Below, one piece after another: positions 45,264 through 53,165 of a stretch of DNA of 64,000 bases. Position numbers and translations under genes: made by a program. Position 1 is the first letter of the stretch; the number at the start of each line of letters is the position of its first letter. The stretch is from NCBI GenBank assembly GCA_963745865.1, contig CAVUYZ010000012.1:1-64000 (forward strand). Direction: 5' to 3'. Below the pieces are notes generated by a model. The model was not told where the DNA came from and searched no databases. It saw only the letters and a program-made list of their open reading frames with translations. The stretch is from JAHEDH01 sp963745865. Lineage in GTDB: Bacteria > Actinomycetota > Acidimicrobiia > Spongiisociales > ZC4RG35.

Positions 45264-45828
45264 CGGTATCACCAATGGGACGCCGCGAGTCGTCGATCAG
45301 GTTCCCGAGTTCTCCGGCGAGGAGTTTCCTCCCACGGAAGACCCGTGACTTCACCGTCCCGACAGGTACGTCGAGAATCTCGGCGACCTCGGCGAGAGCC
45401 AGACCCTCGATGTCCGAGAGGACGACTGCTGCGCGGAATTCTTCGGGCAACCGGGCGAGCGCGTCGGCAACGGGGCCGTGTAACTCGACAGACGTGAAGG
45501 GGTCCTCCGCCTGGGCGTCCGCCGGATCGACGTGATCGGGGAGCGAATCGAACGCTCGTCGCTTCGCCTTGCGCAGTTGGTCGTAGCACGTGTTGACGGT
45601 GACCCGATAGAGCCAGGTCGTCACTGCCGCCTTGCCGCTGTATCGATCGGCCTTGCGAAAGAGCGTGACGAACGTCTCCTGGGCCGCGTCTCGCGCCGCC
45701 TCACGATCTCCCATGATTCGCATACAGACGGCGAACACCATGTCTTCGGTGCTCGCCATCAGCTCTGAGAAAGCGTCCTGGTCACCGTTGGCAACCAGCG
45801 CGATCAACTCACGGTCGCGGTCGCTCAT
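45256..45828 (-). CDS. ECF sigma factor, SigM-like by position
   Basis: A 190-residue RpoE-type sigma factor. Region 2 spans about residues 14-85 (FSELMASTEDMVFAVC, then DAAQETFVTLFRKADRY and TWLYRVTVNTCYD), and region 4 has ALARLPEEFRAAVVL and the HTH SDIEGLALAEVAEILDVP with GTVKSRVFRGRK. It overlaps the pseudokinase stop (ATGA) and its own anti-sigma gene. Its place next to trxBA matches mycobacterial sigM, so control of a redox or envelope stress response is plausible. Confidence 0.92.
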   Translation of the reverse strand: MSDRDRELIALVANGDQDAFSELMASTEDMVFAVCMRIMGDREAARDAAQETFVTLFRKADRYSGKAAVTTWLYRVTVNTCYDQLRKAKRRAFDSLPDHVDPADAQAEDPFTSVELHGPVADALARLPEEFRAAVVLSDIEGLALAEVAEILDVPVGTVKSRVFRGRKLLAGELGNLIDDSRRPIGDTDA

Positions 45829-47156
45829 GCCCGGAATCGTACTTCGGCGAACTCGACCCAATAGTTCTGATCGGATCGGAGGGGAAGCTCGGTGAGCCAC
45901 AGAATCCAGGTTCCGCCCTCCCGCATCGGGAGTTGGAGATCGATCGAGCCGTCTTCGGATCTGACCCGGGCAAGGGACTCCCACGTCTGCGGATCCACGT
46001 CGGCGGGCGCCCACGCGACCTGGAGTTCCGCCCCAGCCGTCAGACTGATGATCGAGACAGAGACGGGGTCATCGACCAGTTCGAATGCGATCCCGACTCC
46101 GGGTTTGAGGAGCGAGAGAGGGTCGCGGTATCGCTCGGACCGCCACGTGGTCGAGGGGTCGCCGTCGATCAGGTTGGGCAGGTTCTCGTCGTTCTCGTCT
46201 CCTCCCCCAAACGGATCGACCGAGCGGATGGCGGAGACGCCGATGACTGAGGGCAACTCCTGTGGCGGTCCGACGACGCCGTCGGGCGGCGGTGACGACT
46301 CGGTCGTCGTGGTGGTCGGAATGACACGCGATTCATCCGACTGGTCGGTGGCAGTCGGAAACAGGACCCCGGATCCGTCCCCGGCCAACATCAGACTCCC
46401 GAGGCCGACGAGACCGACCGCCAGGAGAACCAGCACTGCGGCTGTGATCAAGAGCCGGCGAGAGAATCGGGGGCTGTCTGGGGTCGGGGAATGGGGCGTC
46501 GGGGCTCCCCGCATCGCCTCGGAGAGCTCGCGGGCGGTCATCTGCCCCCGCTGGGCTCTGCGGAGCGCCCGGTCGATGACAGGAGAGAGCCCATCGATCA
46601 CCTGTGACGGTGGGGGGCCGCCGGCAGGAGCGCCGGTGAGTGCCTCCTCGAGTGTCGCCGCGAGATCTCGGACATCGCCGGATGGCGTCACATGTCGCTG
46701 CCGTCTTCCGATCGCTCCGAGCTTGGCTGCGTGGGAGACGGTGTAGTAGATCGCCGACGTGTCGATCCCGCCGTGGACGACTCCTGCCTGGTGGAGGGCG
46801 TCGAGTGCGGCGGCCAGGCCTGCTGCGTTCGGGAGGAAGTCGTCCGGTTCGATCCCGGTGCCTGCGGCCAGTCGATCCGCCAGCGTCATTCCGCCGGCCC
46901 ACTCGGCGACGGCGACCATCCCGTCGGTCGTTTCGTCGGCGGTGAACACCGACGCCAGATGAGAGTGGTTGACCGACGCTGCAGCTCGAACGGCCGCCTT
47001 GAACCGGGCGCGCCGATCTTCGGTCACTTCCGGTCCGAGAATCCTCAGAAGGACGGGGCGGTCCAGGGTGGTGTCGGTCGCCAGCCATTGCTCGAGGTCT
47101 TCATCGCGGCCGAGACGCACCTCCAGCCGGTACCGGTCCGGGAGCGGGGGAGGCAT
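45825..47156 (-). CDS. Stand-alone MurJ/MviN-type pseudokinase with extracellular jelly-roll domain
   Basis: A 443-residue single-pass protein. Residues 7-220 resemble a PknB-like kinase with every catalytic motif lost: the Gly loop is VRLGRDEDLEQ, the VAIK lysine is replaced (VLLRIL), HRD is HGG (VVHGGID) and no DFG is present. A transmembrane helix follows (LLITAAVLVLLAVGLVGLGSL), then a Thr/Pro linker and a discoidin-like beta domain (NLPNLIDGDPSTTWRSE). This is the C-terminal half of mycobacterial MviN/MurJ, but no flippase domain is attached and the next gene upstream is a DegV gene. By family knowledge it is phosphorylated by PknB and bound by FhaA. Confidence 0.85.
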   Translation of the reverse strand: MPPPLPDRYRLEVRLGRDEDLEQWLATDTTLDRPVLLRILGPEVTEDRRARFKAAVRAAASVNHSHLASVFTADETTDGMVAVAEWAGGMTLADRLAAGTGIEPDDFLPNAAGLAAALDALHQAGVVHGGIDTSAIYYTVSHAAKLGAIGRRQRHVTPSGDVRDLAATLEEALTGAPAGGPPPSQVIDGLSPVIDRALRRAQRGQMTARELSEAMRGAPTPHSPTPDSPRFSRRLLITAAVLVLLAVGLVGLGSLMLAGDGSGVLFPTATDQSDESRVIPTTTTTESSPPPDGVVGPPQELPSVIGVSAIRSVDPFGGGDENDENLPNLIDGDPSTTWRSERYRDPLSLLKPGVGIAFELVDDPVSVSIISLTAGAELQVAWAPADVDPQTWESLARVRSEDGSIDLQLPMREGGTWILWLTELPLRSDQNYWVEFAEVRFRA

Positions 47157-47159
47157 CGA

Positions 47160-48001
47160 TCAGTCTGCGAGGTGTGCCAGGCCGAGCACACCCGGACCGG
47201 CATGGGTGCCGACGACGGCTCCCAGCTCGGCGCGCACCACGGTGCTGAGCGGTCTCGGCCTCGATCCGGCCGACCACGGCTCCGAGATTCGGAGCGCGCC
47301 CACCGAAGACACTGAGGCGTCCCGACCCGGCCCGGTCGAGGCACTCCTGGACGATGCGCTCGGTCGCCTTGCTCCGCGTCCTGACCCGGCCGGCGGGCCC
47401 GATCACTCCGTCGATGAGTGTGATCAGCGGCTTGACGTCCAACAGTCCGGCGATGAGCGCCGACGCCCCTCCGACGCGACCGCCCCGCTTGAGGAACTCG
47501 ACGGTGTCGAGTGCTGCGATCACCGTGGTCAAGTGGAGGCCTGCGCATGGCTCTGGCGGTGAGATCGTCGAGCCCCATCCCGTCGGCGGCGTCCTCGGCT
47601 GCTGCGATGACCTGAAGGCCGAGGCCCATGGACACCATCCGACTGTCGAGCACCCGGACGGGAACCGGAGACGACCCCGCGAATCGCTCCGCCGCGATCA
47701 CGGCAGCCTGGTAGGTGGCGGACAGGTCCGCCGAGAGACACAGGACCAGGATCCCATTGGTGTCTTCCTCCTCGGCGAGCCGGGTGTATGTGTCGAGGAA
47801 CGCCCCGGCGCTGGGTGCAGCAGTCTCGGGAAGTCCGGCGTTGTGCTCGAGGCGTGACCAGAAACCATCGGTGTCGAGCTCGACCCGGTCGACGAACTCC
47901 TCGGTGCCGAACCGGATGGTCAGAGGGACGATGCTGATCCCGAAGCGGTCGACGAGCTCGTCTGGCAGGTCGGATGATGAGTCGGTGACGATCTTGATCA
48001 T
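47160..48001 (-). CDS. DegV family fatty-acid-binding protein, frame interrupted twice
   Basis: DegV/FakB-type protein presenting a fatty acid to a kinase. Part one, from MIKIVTDSSSDLPDEL to LTARAM, includes the lipid-contact motif LSADLSATYQ. Part two (TTVIAALDTVEFLKRGGRVGG) starts in another frame after one extra base near 47546. Part three (VVRAELGAVVGTHAGPGVLG) needs a further shift near 47245 and stops at 47160. Joined length about 279, normal for DegV. It ends three bases before the pseudokinase start and overlaps the GNAT gene by four bases. Confidence 0.85.
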
Positions 48002-48720
48002 GTCGGTGTCGACCTCAGTAGGAGGAGTGGTTGGGGGAGGGCTTCAAAATGCTCACTGCGATACAGTCTTGCCGCTCCGCGGTTGTCACGTTGGGTATTC
48101 AGCAACACGGTGGTGGTGCCGCGTCGCTTCGCCCAGTCGAGCGCCACCCGAAGCAGGGAGCGTCCGAGGCCGATTCCCTGAGCGTCGGGGTCGACCGCAA
48201 TCCGCTGCAGATAGCCCGTCGAGGAGGCGGCGCCGACGATGGCGAAGCCGGTGACATCGCCCTCGGAGCGGACCACGAAGAACGCGGTGTTGGCCGTCGC
48301 GTCCCTGGCGTCTTCGAGTCCGGATCTGCCGATGCGCCACTCAGGGCTGAAGGCGCGTTGGTCGACTCCGAGGGCAGCGTCCCAGTCTTCGTCGGTGCCT
48401 GCCTCGACCCGGTGAGCCGGGGATCCGATCTCGAACGAGAGGTCGCGTTCCATCAACAGCAGCTCTCGGAACGCAGCGAAGCCGGCTTCCTTCCAGACAC
48501 GCTGCATCCCCGGGTGCAGTGGCGAGGAGATCACAGCCGGCGCACCCGCATCGAAGAGCCATTCGGCCGATCGTTCGAGAAAGGGGGCTGATCCACGCTC
48601 GAGGCGCAGCGCAGCGTCGGCCGTGTCGTCGTTGAACGGCCGGGCGCTCGACTGTGACCAACCCGACCGAAGCGTCACTCGGCCGGGCCACGTCCCACGT
48701 GCCGAGATGCTTCGGTTCAC
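47998..48720 (-). CDS. GNAT family N-acetyltransferase
   Basis: A 240-residue protein whose C-terminal half is a GNAT domain: strand GFAIVGAASS, LQRIAVDPDAQGIGLGRSLL with the acetyl-CoA P-loop QGIGLG, and NTQRDNRGAARLYRSEHF. The N-terminal half (from about residue 30) resembles a degenerate second GNAT domain. GTG 48720 gives this start. It heads the leftward operon GNAT-degV-pseudokinase-sigma-anti-sigma. Substrate unknown. Confidence 0.82.
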   Translation of the reverse strand: MNRSISARGTWPGRVTLRSGWSQSSARPFNDDTADAALRLERGSAPFLERSAEWLFDAGAPAVISSPLHPGMQRVWKEAGFAAFRELLLMERDLSFEIGSPAHRVEAGTDEDWDAALGVDQRAFSPEWRIGRSGLEDARDATANTAFFVVRSEGDVTGFAIVGAASSTGYLQRIAVDPDAQGIGLGRSLLRVALDWAKRRGTTTVLLNTQRDNRGAARLYRSEHFEALPQPLLLLRSTPT

Positions 48721-48754
48721 GGAAATACCATCATTGGTGGCAAAGTAGCGGGAG

Positions 48755-49840
48755 ATGCCGATTCTGTATTACAGCCACCAGAGCTTCGCGGAGCACGACA
48801 CGGGGCAGTGGCACCCCGAGCGACCCGAGCGGCTCGTTGCTGCCGAACGCGGCGCTGTCACGTCCGGCGTGCCACTGACCAGGATCGAAGCTCCGAGGAT
48901 CGGACGCGAGGCACTCGAGTTGGTGCATCCCCGCGCGTATGTGGCGGCGATCGAGCGGTTCTGTAGACAAGGAGGTGGGTTTCTCGATCAGGACACCCAC
49001 GCCGGAACGCGATCGTGGGAAGCAGCCATCCGGTCGGCGGGCGCCGGGATCGATGCGGTCGACCGTCTTGAGCGGAGCGAATCCGATGTGACGGCGTTTC
49101 TGAACATCCGGCCCCCTGGTCATCACGCCCTTGCCGCACAGGCCATGGGGTTCTGTCTGTTCAACAACGTGGCAATCGCCGCCGCGAACCTCTCCGCCGC
49201 CGGTGATCGGGTGGCCATCGTTGATTGGGACGTCCACCACGGCAACGGGACCCAGGACCTCCTCGATCACGATCCGGCGATCTTGTACGTCTCACTCCAC
49301 CAGTATCCCTTCTATCCGATGACCGGCCGCGCCGTCGATGTCGGCGAAGGCGAGGCGGCTGGAACCATGGTCAACATCCCACTCCCGGCCGGTGGGGCAG
49401 GAGACGTCTACGGGAGGGCCTTCGACCAACTGATCGTGCCCGTGATCTCTCAGTTCGCCCCGGATTGGATTCTCGTTTCGGCGGGCTATGACGCCCATGC
49501 AGACGATCCGCTGGCGGAGATGAGGTTGGCGTCGGTCGACTATCACGGCTTCGCTTCCCGGCTGGCAGGGCTGGTTCCGGTGAACCGGATCGTCACGTTC
49601 CTCGAAGGCGGGTACTCGTTGCCGGCAGTCACGGCCTCGGTCGCAGCCACCCTTCGCGGCTATCTGGGCGTTCCATACGAAGGCTCGATGGCATCGCTCG
49701 TATCACCTCCCGGGGCGTGGGTGGCCCTCGATGCCAGCGCTGACGAATCCAATCCGAGTTCTGGGAGTTGTGAACCGGCTCAAGGACCGTCCGATCCCCG
49801 CCGATGTTGTTTGGGAACCCGCCGACTCGGAGCTCGAACA
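48755..49840 (+). CDS. Histone-deacetylase-fold amidohydrolase (AcuC/AphA type), no stop before the next gene
   Basis: A zinc deacetylase of the HDAC/acetylpolyamine amidohydrolase family. It shows RPPGHHAL (catalytic His pair), the metal motif DWDVHHGNGTQDL, a second metal Asp in SAGYDAHADDPLAEM, and LEGGYSLPAV. The conserved fold ends near residue 310 (LRGYLGVPYEG). The frame then continues through about 30 unstructured residues straight into the PilT-like gene without a stop. Given the many frame errors, a lost stop (for example TGA at 49741 in the next frame) is likelier than a genuine fusion. The end coordinate is therefore the domain boundary, not an observed stop. Confidence 0.8.
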
Positions 49841-50923
49841 ATGGATCTGCCCCTGGAACAACTGCTGCGACGTGCTGTCGACGCCAATGCCTCCGACATC
49901 CACCTCAAAGTGGGTTCCCCGCCAGTGGTGAGAATCGACGGTGAGCTGCGCCGTCTGCAGGACGTGGACCGGCTGAAGCCGGCCGACACCGAGGAGTACG
50001 CCCGGCAGATCTTCACCAAGAAGGCAGCTCAGCAGTTCAACGCAACGAACGAAGCCGACTTCGCATACGGTCGCCAGGAGCTCGGTCGATTCCGGGTCAG
50101 CGCCTACCGACAGCGCGGTTCGGTGAGCCTGATCCTCCGACGCGTGGTTCCCGGCGTTCCATCCCTCGACAGAATCGGACTCCCACCGATCGCCAAGCGG
50201 ATTGCGGCCGAGCCGAGCGGGTTGGTCATCGTGAGTGGTCCGTCCGGCTCGGGTCGCACGACCACCCTGGCGGCCATCGTCGAGCACATCAACCAGACCC
50301 GCCCCGTCTCGATCGTGACGATCGAGGACCCGATCGAGGTTCTGTTCCCCGACAAGATGGGCGTGGTTGCCCAGCGTGAGGTCGGAGTGGACACGGACAG
50401 CTTCGCTTCCGGGCTCGACCGAGCGACGCGCCAGGACGCGGACGTGATCATGGTCTCACAGATCACCGACGCCGCAACCGCGATGGCCGCGCTCGGTGCG
50501 GCCGAGACCGGGCACCTGGTGCTGGCGGCAATGCACACCGCAGACCCCGCCGACACGGTGGCTCGGCTGTTCGGCTTCTTCCCGACCGATCGGCAGGTGA
50601 GCCTGCGTCCGCAGCTCGCCAACAATCTCCGTGCGGTGATCTCTCAACGCCTGATCGATACAGCCGACGGGACGGGGCGCGTGCTCGCCTCGGAAATCCT
50701 GACCGGCAACCCGAAGATCACCGAGGTGATCGCCTCGGGGGGTGGCAAGGAGCAGTTGGATCAGATCATCGCCGACGCCGAGTTCTTCGGAATGCAGACC
50801 TTCGACAAGTCGCTGCTCGAGCTCGTCAAGCAGCGTCGGATCAGTGTCGGGTCGGCGCTACCCCATGTCAGGAACTCACACGACTTCCGTGCCAGGGCTC
50901 TCGAAGCAGGCATCGAGGTCTGA
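49841..50923 (+). CDS. PilT-like secretion/twitching ATPase with altered Walker residues
   Basis: A 360-residue protein of the PilT/VirB11 family: LLRRAVDANASDIHLKVGSPP at the start, Asp box TIEDPIEVLF, His box AAMHTADPADTVARLF and a family-typical C-terminal helix region. The Walker A reads GPSGSGRTTT with Arg replacing the invariant Lys. The Walker B region reads VIMVSQITD with Gln replacing the catalytic Glu of the usual VGEMRD. ATP binding or hydrolysis may be lost. The ATG at 49841 has GGAG upstream and marks a sensible start. No pilin genes are in view. It could be a regulatory partner of an active PilT or PilB elsewhere. Confidence 0.85.
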   Translation: MDLPLEQLLRRAVDANASDIHLKVGSPPVVRIDGELRRLQDVDRLKPADTEEYARQIFTKKAAQQFNATNEADFAYGRQELGRFRVSAYRQRGSVSLILRRVVPGVPSLDRIGLPPIAKRIAAEPSGLVIVSGPSGSGRTTTLAAIVEHINQTRPVSIVTIEDPIEVLFPDKMGVVAQREVGVDTDSFASGLDRATRQDADVIMVSQITDAATAMAALGAAETGHLVLAAMHTADPADTVARLFGFFPTDRQVSLRPQLANNLRAVISQRLIDTADGTGRVLASEILTGNPKITEVIASGGGKEQLDQIIADAEFFGMQTFDKSLLELVKQRRISVGSALPHVRNSHDFRARALEAGIEV

Positions 50924-50926
50924 CGT

Positions 50927-52258
50927 TCAGCGGTCGACGATGTCGGCTGCGCCGCCTCCGACGAGCACCATTGGCGTGAGTCCGAGCCGCTCCAGGATGC
51001 TGCCGGCCACCATGGATCGATAGCCGCTGGCGCAGACGACCCACACCGGCTGGTCGGCATCGATCTGTTCGGCGGCGGAAGTCGCCAGATCAGGCACGTG
51101 GATCCCCACTGCACCGGGGATCGACGGGGCGGCACGCTCGTAGTCATCGCGCACGTCGACGATCTGGGTGGGTTGCGACGCATTCCATTCGGCGGCCGTG
51201 ACCGTAGACGTCGACGCCATGGGAAGCTGATCGTCGGACCAACGCTTCATGTCGACGTGCCCGATGACGTGGTCGTAGCCGATCCGACCGAGCTCGACTG
51301 CGAGTTGGGCCGGATCCAGGTCGCCGGCGATCAGCACGATCGGCGTGTCGATGGCCACGAGCCACCCGACCCAGCTGGCGAACGAGTCTCCCGCGCCCGC
51401 CCAGAGAGCCCCGGGGACGTGGGCGTGCGCGAACTCCACCGCCGGGCGCGCATCCACGAATGTCGCCCGTTCCCTCAGCTCAGACGCAACTGATGGCGTG
51501 AGCTCGGGAACGTCGATGGCGATCCGTGCTGCCCCTCCGATGTTGAGCGGCGCCATGTGCCGGTAGTAGGAGGGATACGACGGGAGCCCGGAGAGGTGAT
51601 GCTCGACGAACGCATCTTCGGTCTCGAAGTGGAGCGTCGGATTGGTTGCCCGCTCGATCCCGATCGTGGAACTGTCCGAGCCGCCGGTGGAGGCGGCACA
51701 GAACGATCCAGGGCCGTGGGTCGGATGAACCGCGATCGACGGATCGAACCCGGCGAGGCGGTGCAGTGAGTGGTACTGCAGTCGAGCGAGCGAGTCGGCC
51801 CGGGCGGCGCCGAGCAGGTCGGATCGCCCTGCGGCTCCGACCAGCATCGATCCGCCGGTGAACACCGCATCGGCCGTCTCCCCGGTACTCACGAAGTAGG
51901 AGGTGTGCTCGGGTGTGTGACCGGGGGTGTGCACCGGTGTGAGCACCATCTCACCGATCGTGATCTCTTCGTTGTGGAACGCGGGTTGATGCCGATACTC
52001 GGGGGCGGCCCCGGCGGGGACGATGATCCGGGCGCCGGTCATCTTGGCCAGCGCCGGCCCGCCGGACACGTAGTCGTTGTGGATGTGTGTCTCGAGGATC
52101 GCCTCGGGCGTCAGCCCGGCATCGTTGATGATCTCGAGGAACCGGTCGATGTCGCGCTGTGGATCCACGAGGATGGCTGCAGTCCCGTCGTGGACGATGT
52201 AGCTGGTGTCGCCCAGCGACGGCGTGCGAATCGGAATGATGCGAATCGGAGAGTCCAT
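50927..52258 (-). CDS. Persulfide dioxygenase-like MBL hydrolase fused to two rhodanese domains
   Basis: A 443-residue protein. The MBL domain (residues 1-240) has THIHNDYVSGG, HTPGHTPEHTSY and HPTHGPG, the iron ligands of ETHE1-type sulfur dioxygenases. Two rhodanese domains follow: the first (about 255-340) lacks a catalytic Cys at VLIAGDLDP, and the second carries it in VVCASGYRSM. The enzyme should oxidise glutathione- or mycothiol-type persulfides to sulfite. It follows a single-domain rhodanese gene with a one-base overlap, forming a sulfur-detoxification pair. Confidence 0.88.
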   Translation of the reverse strand: MDSPIRIIPIRTPSLGDTSYIVHDGTAAILVDPQRDIDRFLEIINDAGLTPEAILETHIHNDYVSGGPALAKMTGARIIVPAGAAPEYRHQPAFHNEEITIGEMVLTPVHTPGHTPEHTSYFVSTGETADAVFTGGSMLVGAAGRSDLLGAARADSLARLQYHSLHRLAGFDPSIAVHPTHGPGSFCAASTGGSDSSTIGIERATNPTLHFETEDAFVEHHLSGLPSYPSYYRHMAPLNIGGAARIAIDVPELTPSVASELRERATFVDARPAVEFAHAHVPGALWAGAGDSFASWVGWLVAIDTPIVLIAGDLDPAQLAVELGRIGYDHVIGHVDMKRWSDDQLPMASTSTVTAAEWNASQPTQIVDVRDDYERAAPSIPGAVGIHVPDLATSAAEQIDADQPVWVVCASGYRSMVAGSILERLGLTPMVLVGGGAADIVDR

Positions 52259-52566
52259 CAGGCCATTCCCAGGGCACGGAGACCGCCGGTGAGGTTACCG
52301 ACGTTGGTGAATCCGCTTCCCGCGAGAAAGCCGGCGGCTCGCCCGCTGCGCGCTCCGGTCCGACAGATCACCAGGATCGCGGTGTCGGGGTCGAGTTGGT
52401 CGAGCCGTTCGGGGAGGTCGTTCAGCCGAATCTTGGTCGCACGTTCGAGTGTTCCCTGTTTCCATTCGTGGGGCTCGCGCACGTCGAGAATGAGGGCGCC
52501 GTGCTCTTCGACCCAGGACTTCCATTCCTGCGAGCCCACCGAGTGGACTCCCTTCTTGAACCACAT
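52258..52566 (-). CDS. Single-domain rhodanese sulfurtransferase
   Basis: A 102-residue rhodanese with LILDVREPHEWKQG, and the active Cys loop VICRTGARSGRAAGFL. It probably delivers or accepts persulfide sulfur for the downstream dioxygenase-like protein. Start ATG 52566, divergent from the ECF sigma gene with 34 bases between starts, so the two transcripts share a very short control region. Confidence 0.9.
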   Translation of the reverse strand: MWFKKGVHSVGSQEWKSWVEEHGALILDVREPHEWKQGTLERATKIRLNDLPERLDQLDPDTAILVICRTGARSGRAAGFLAGSGFTNVGNLTGGLRALGMA

Positions 52567-52600
52567 GTCAGATCTCCTATTGCTCCGGTATAGCTGTTGG

Positions 52601-53125
52601 ATGCAGCGCAGACGAGAAAGTCGCGTAGATTTTCACACCGTGGGCGACGATGAACTGTGGGACTACCGCGAGCAACTGGCTCGCCTGGCCCGTCACCTGT
52701 GCCGTGATCCCGACGATGCCGAGGACGTGGCTCACGACGCCCTGGTCAAGGCTGTTGAGCATCTCCATGGGTTTCGGGGGGAGGCGTCCGTCGAGACGTG
52801 GCTTCACACGATCACCCTCAACGAGTGCCGGATGCTACGACGCAAGAAGCGGAGCGCCTCGCTCGACCAGATGGGAGAGGATTCGCTCACCGACCGGACC
52901 GGCGAGAACGATCCCGCCGAGGTCGCCGAGGAGGCCGCGCTCCGGGTCGAGGTGCTGCAGGCCATCAGCGGACTGTCCGAACGCGAGCGATGCGCACTGC
53001 TGCTCCGCGAGGGAAGCGAGATGTCGATGGAGGAGATGGCTGAGGCGATGGACAGCAGCGTTCCGGCCGTGAAGTCGCTGCTGTACCGAGCCAGGGAGGA
53101 TCTCAGGGCCCGTCTGACCGGCTGA
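52601..53125 (+). CDS. ECF-type sigma factor
   Basis: A 174-residue sigma-70-like factor. Region 2: DELWDYREQLARLARHLCRDPDDAEDVAHDALVKAVEHL, then TWLHTITLNECRMLRRKK. Region 4: AISGLSERERCALLLREG and MSMEEMAEAMDSSVPAVKSLLYRARE. I use ATG 52601 (MQRRRES); a GTG at 52639 is possible. A much longer open frame extends upstream but runs opposite the dioxygenase gene and is not coding. No anti-sigma gene is adjacent. The divergent rhodanese pair is a candidate target. Confidence 0.85.
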   Translation: MQRRRESRVDFHTVGDDELWDYREQLARLARHLCRDPDDAEDVAHDALVKAVEHLHGFRGEASVETWLHTITLNECRMLRRKKRSASLDQMGEDSLTDRTGENDPAEVAEEAALRVEVLQAISGLSERERCALLLREGSEMSMEEMAEAMDSSVPAVKSLLYRAREDLRARLTG

Positions 53126-53165
53126 CGTCTCCGCTTCGACGAGTGTGCGGCGTAGCCTCTGGCTG

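Noticed and set aside
51770..52600. N-terminal extension of the ECF sigma factor by about 277 codons
   Set aside because: The extension lies antisense to the persulfide dioxygenase and rhodanese genes and has no protein character.
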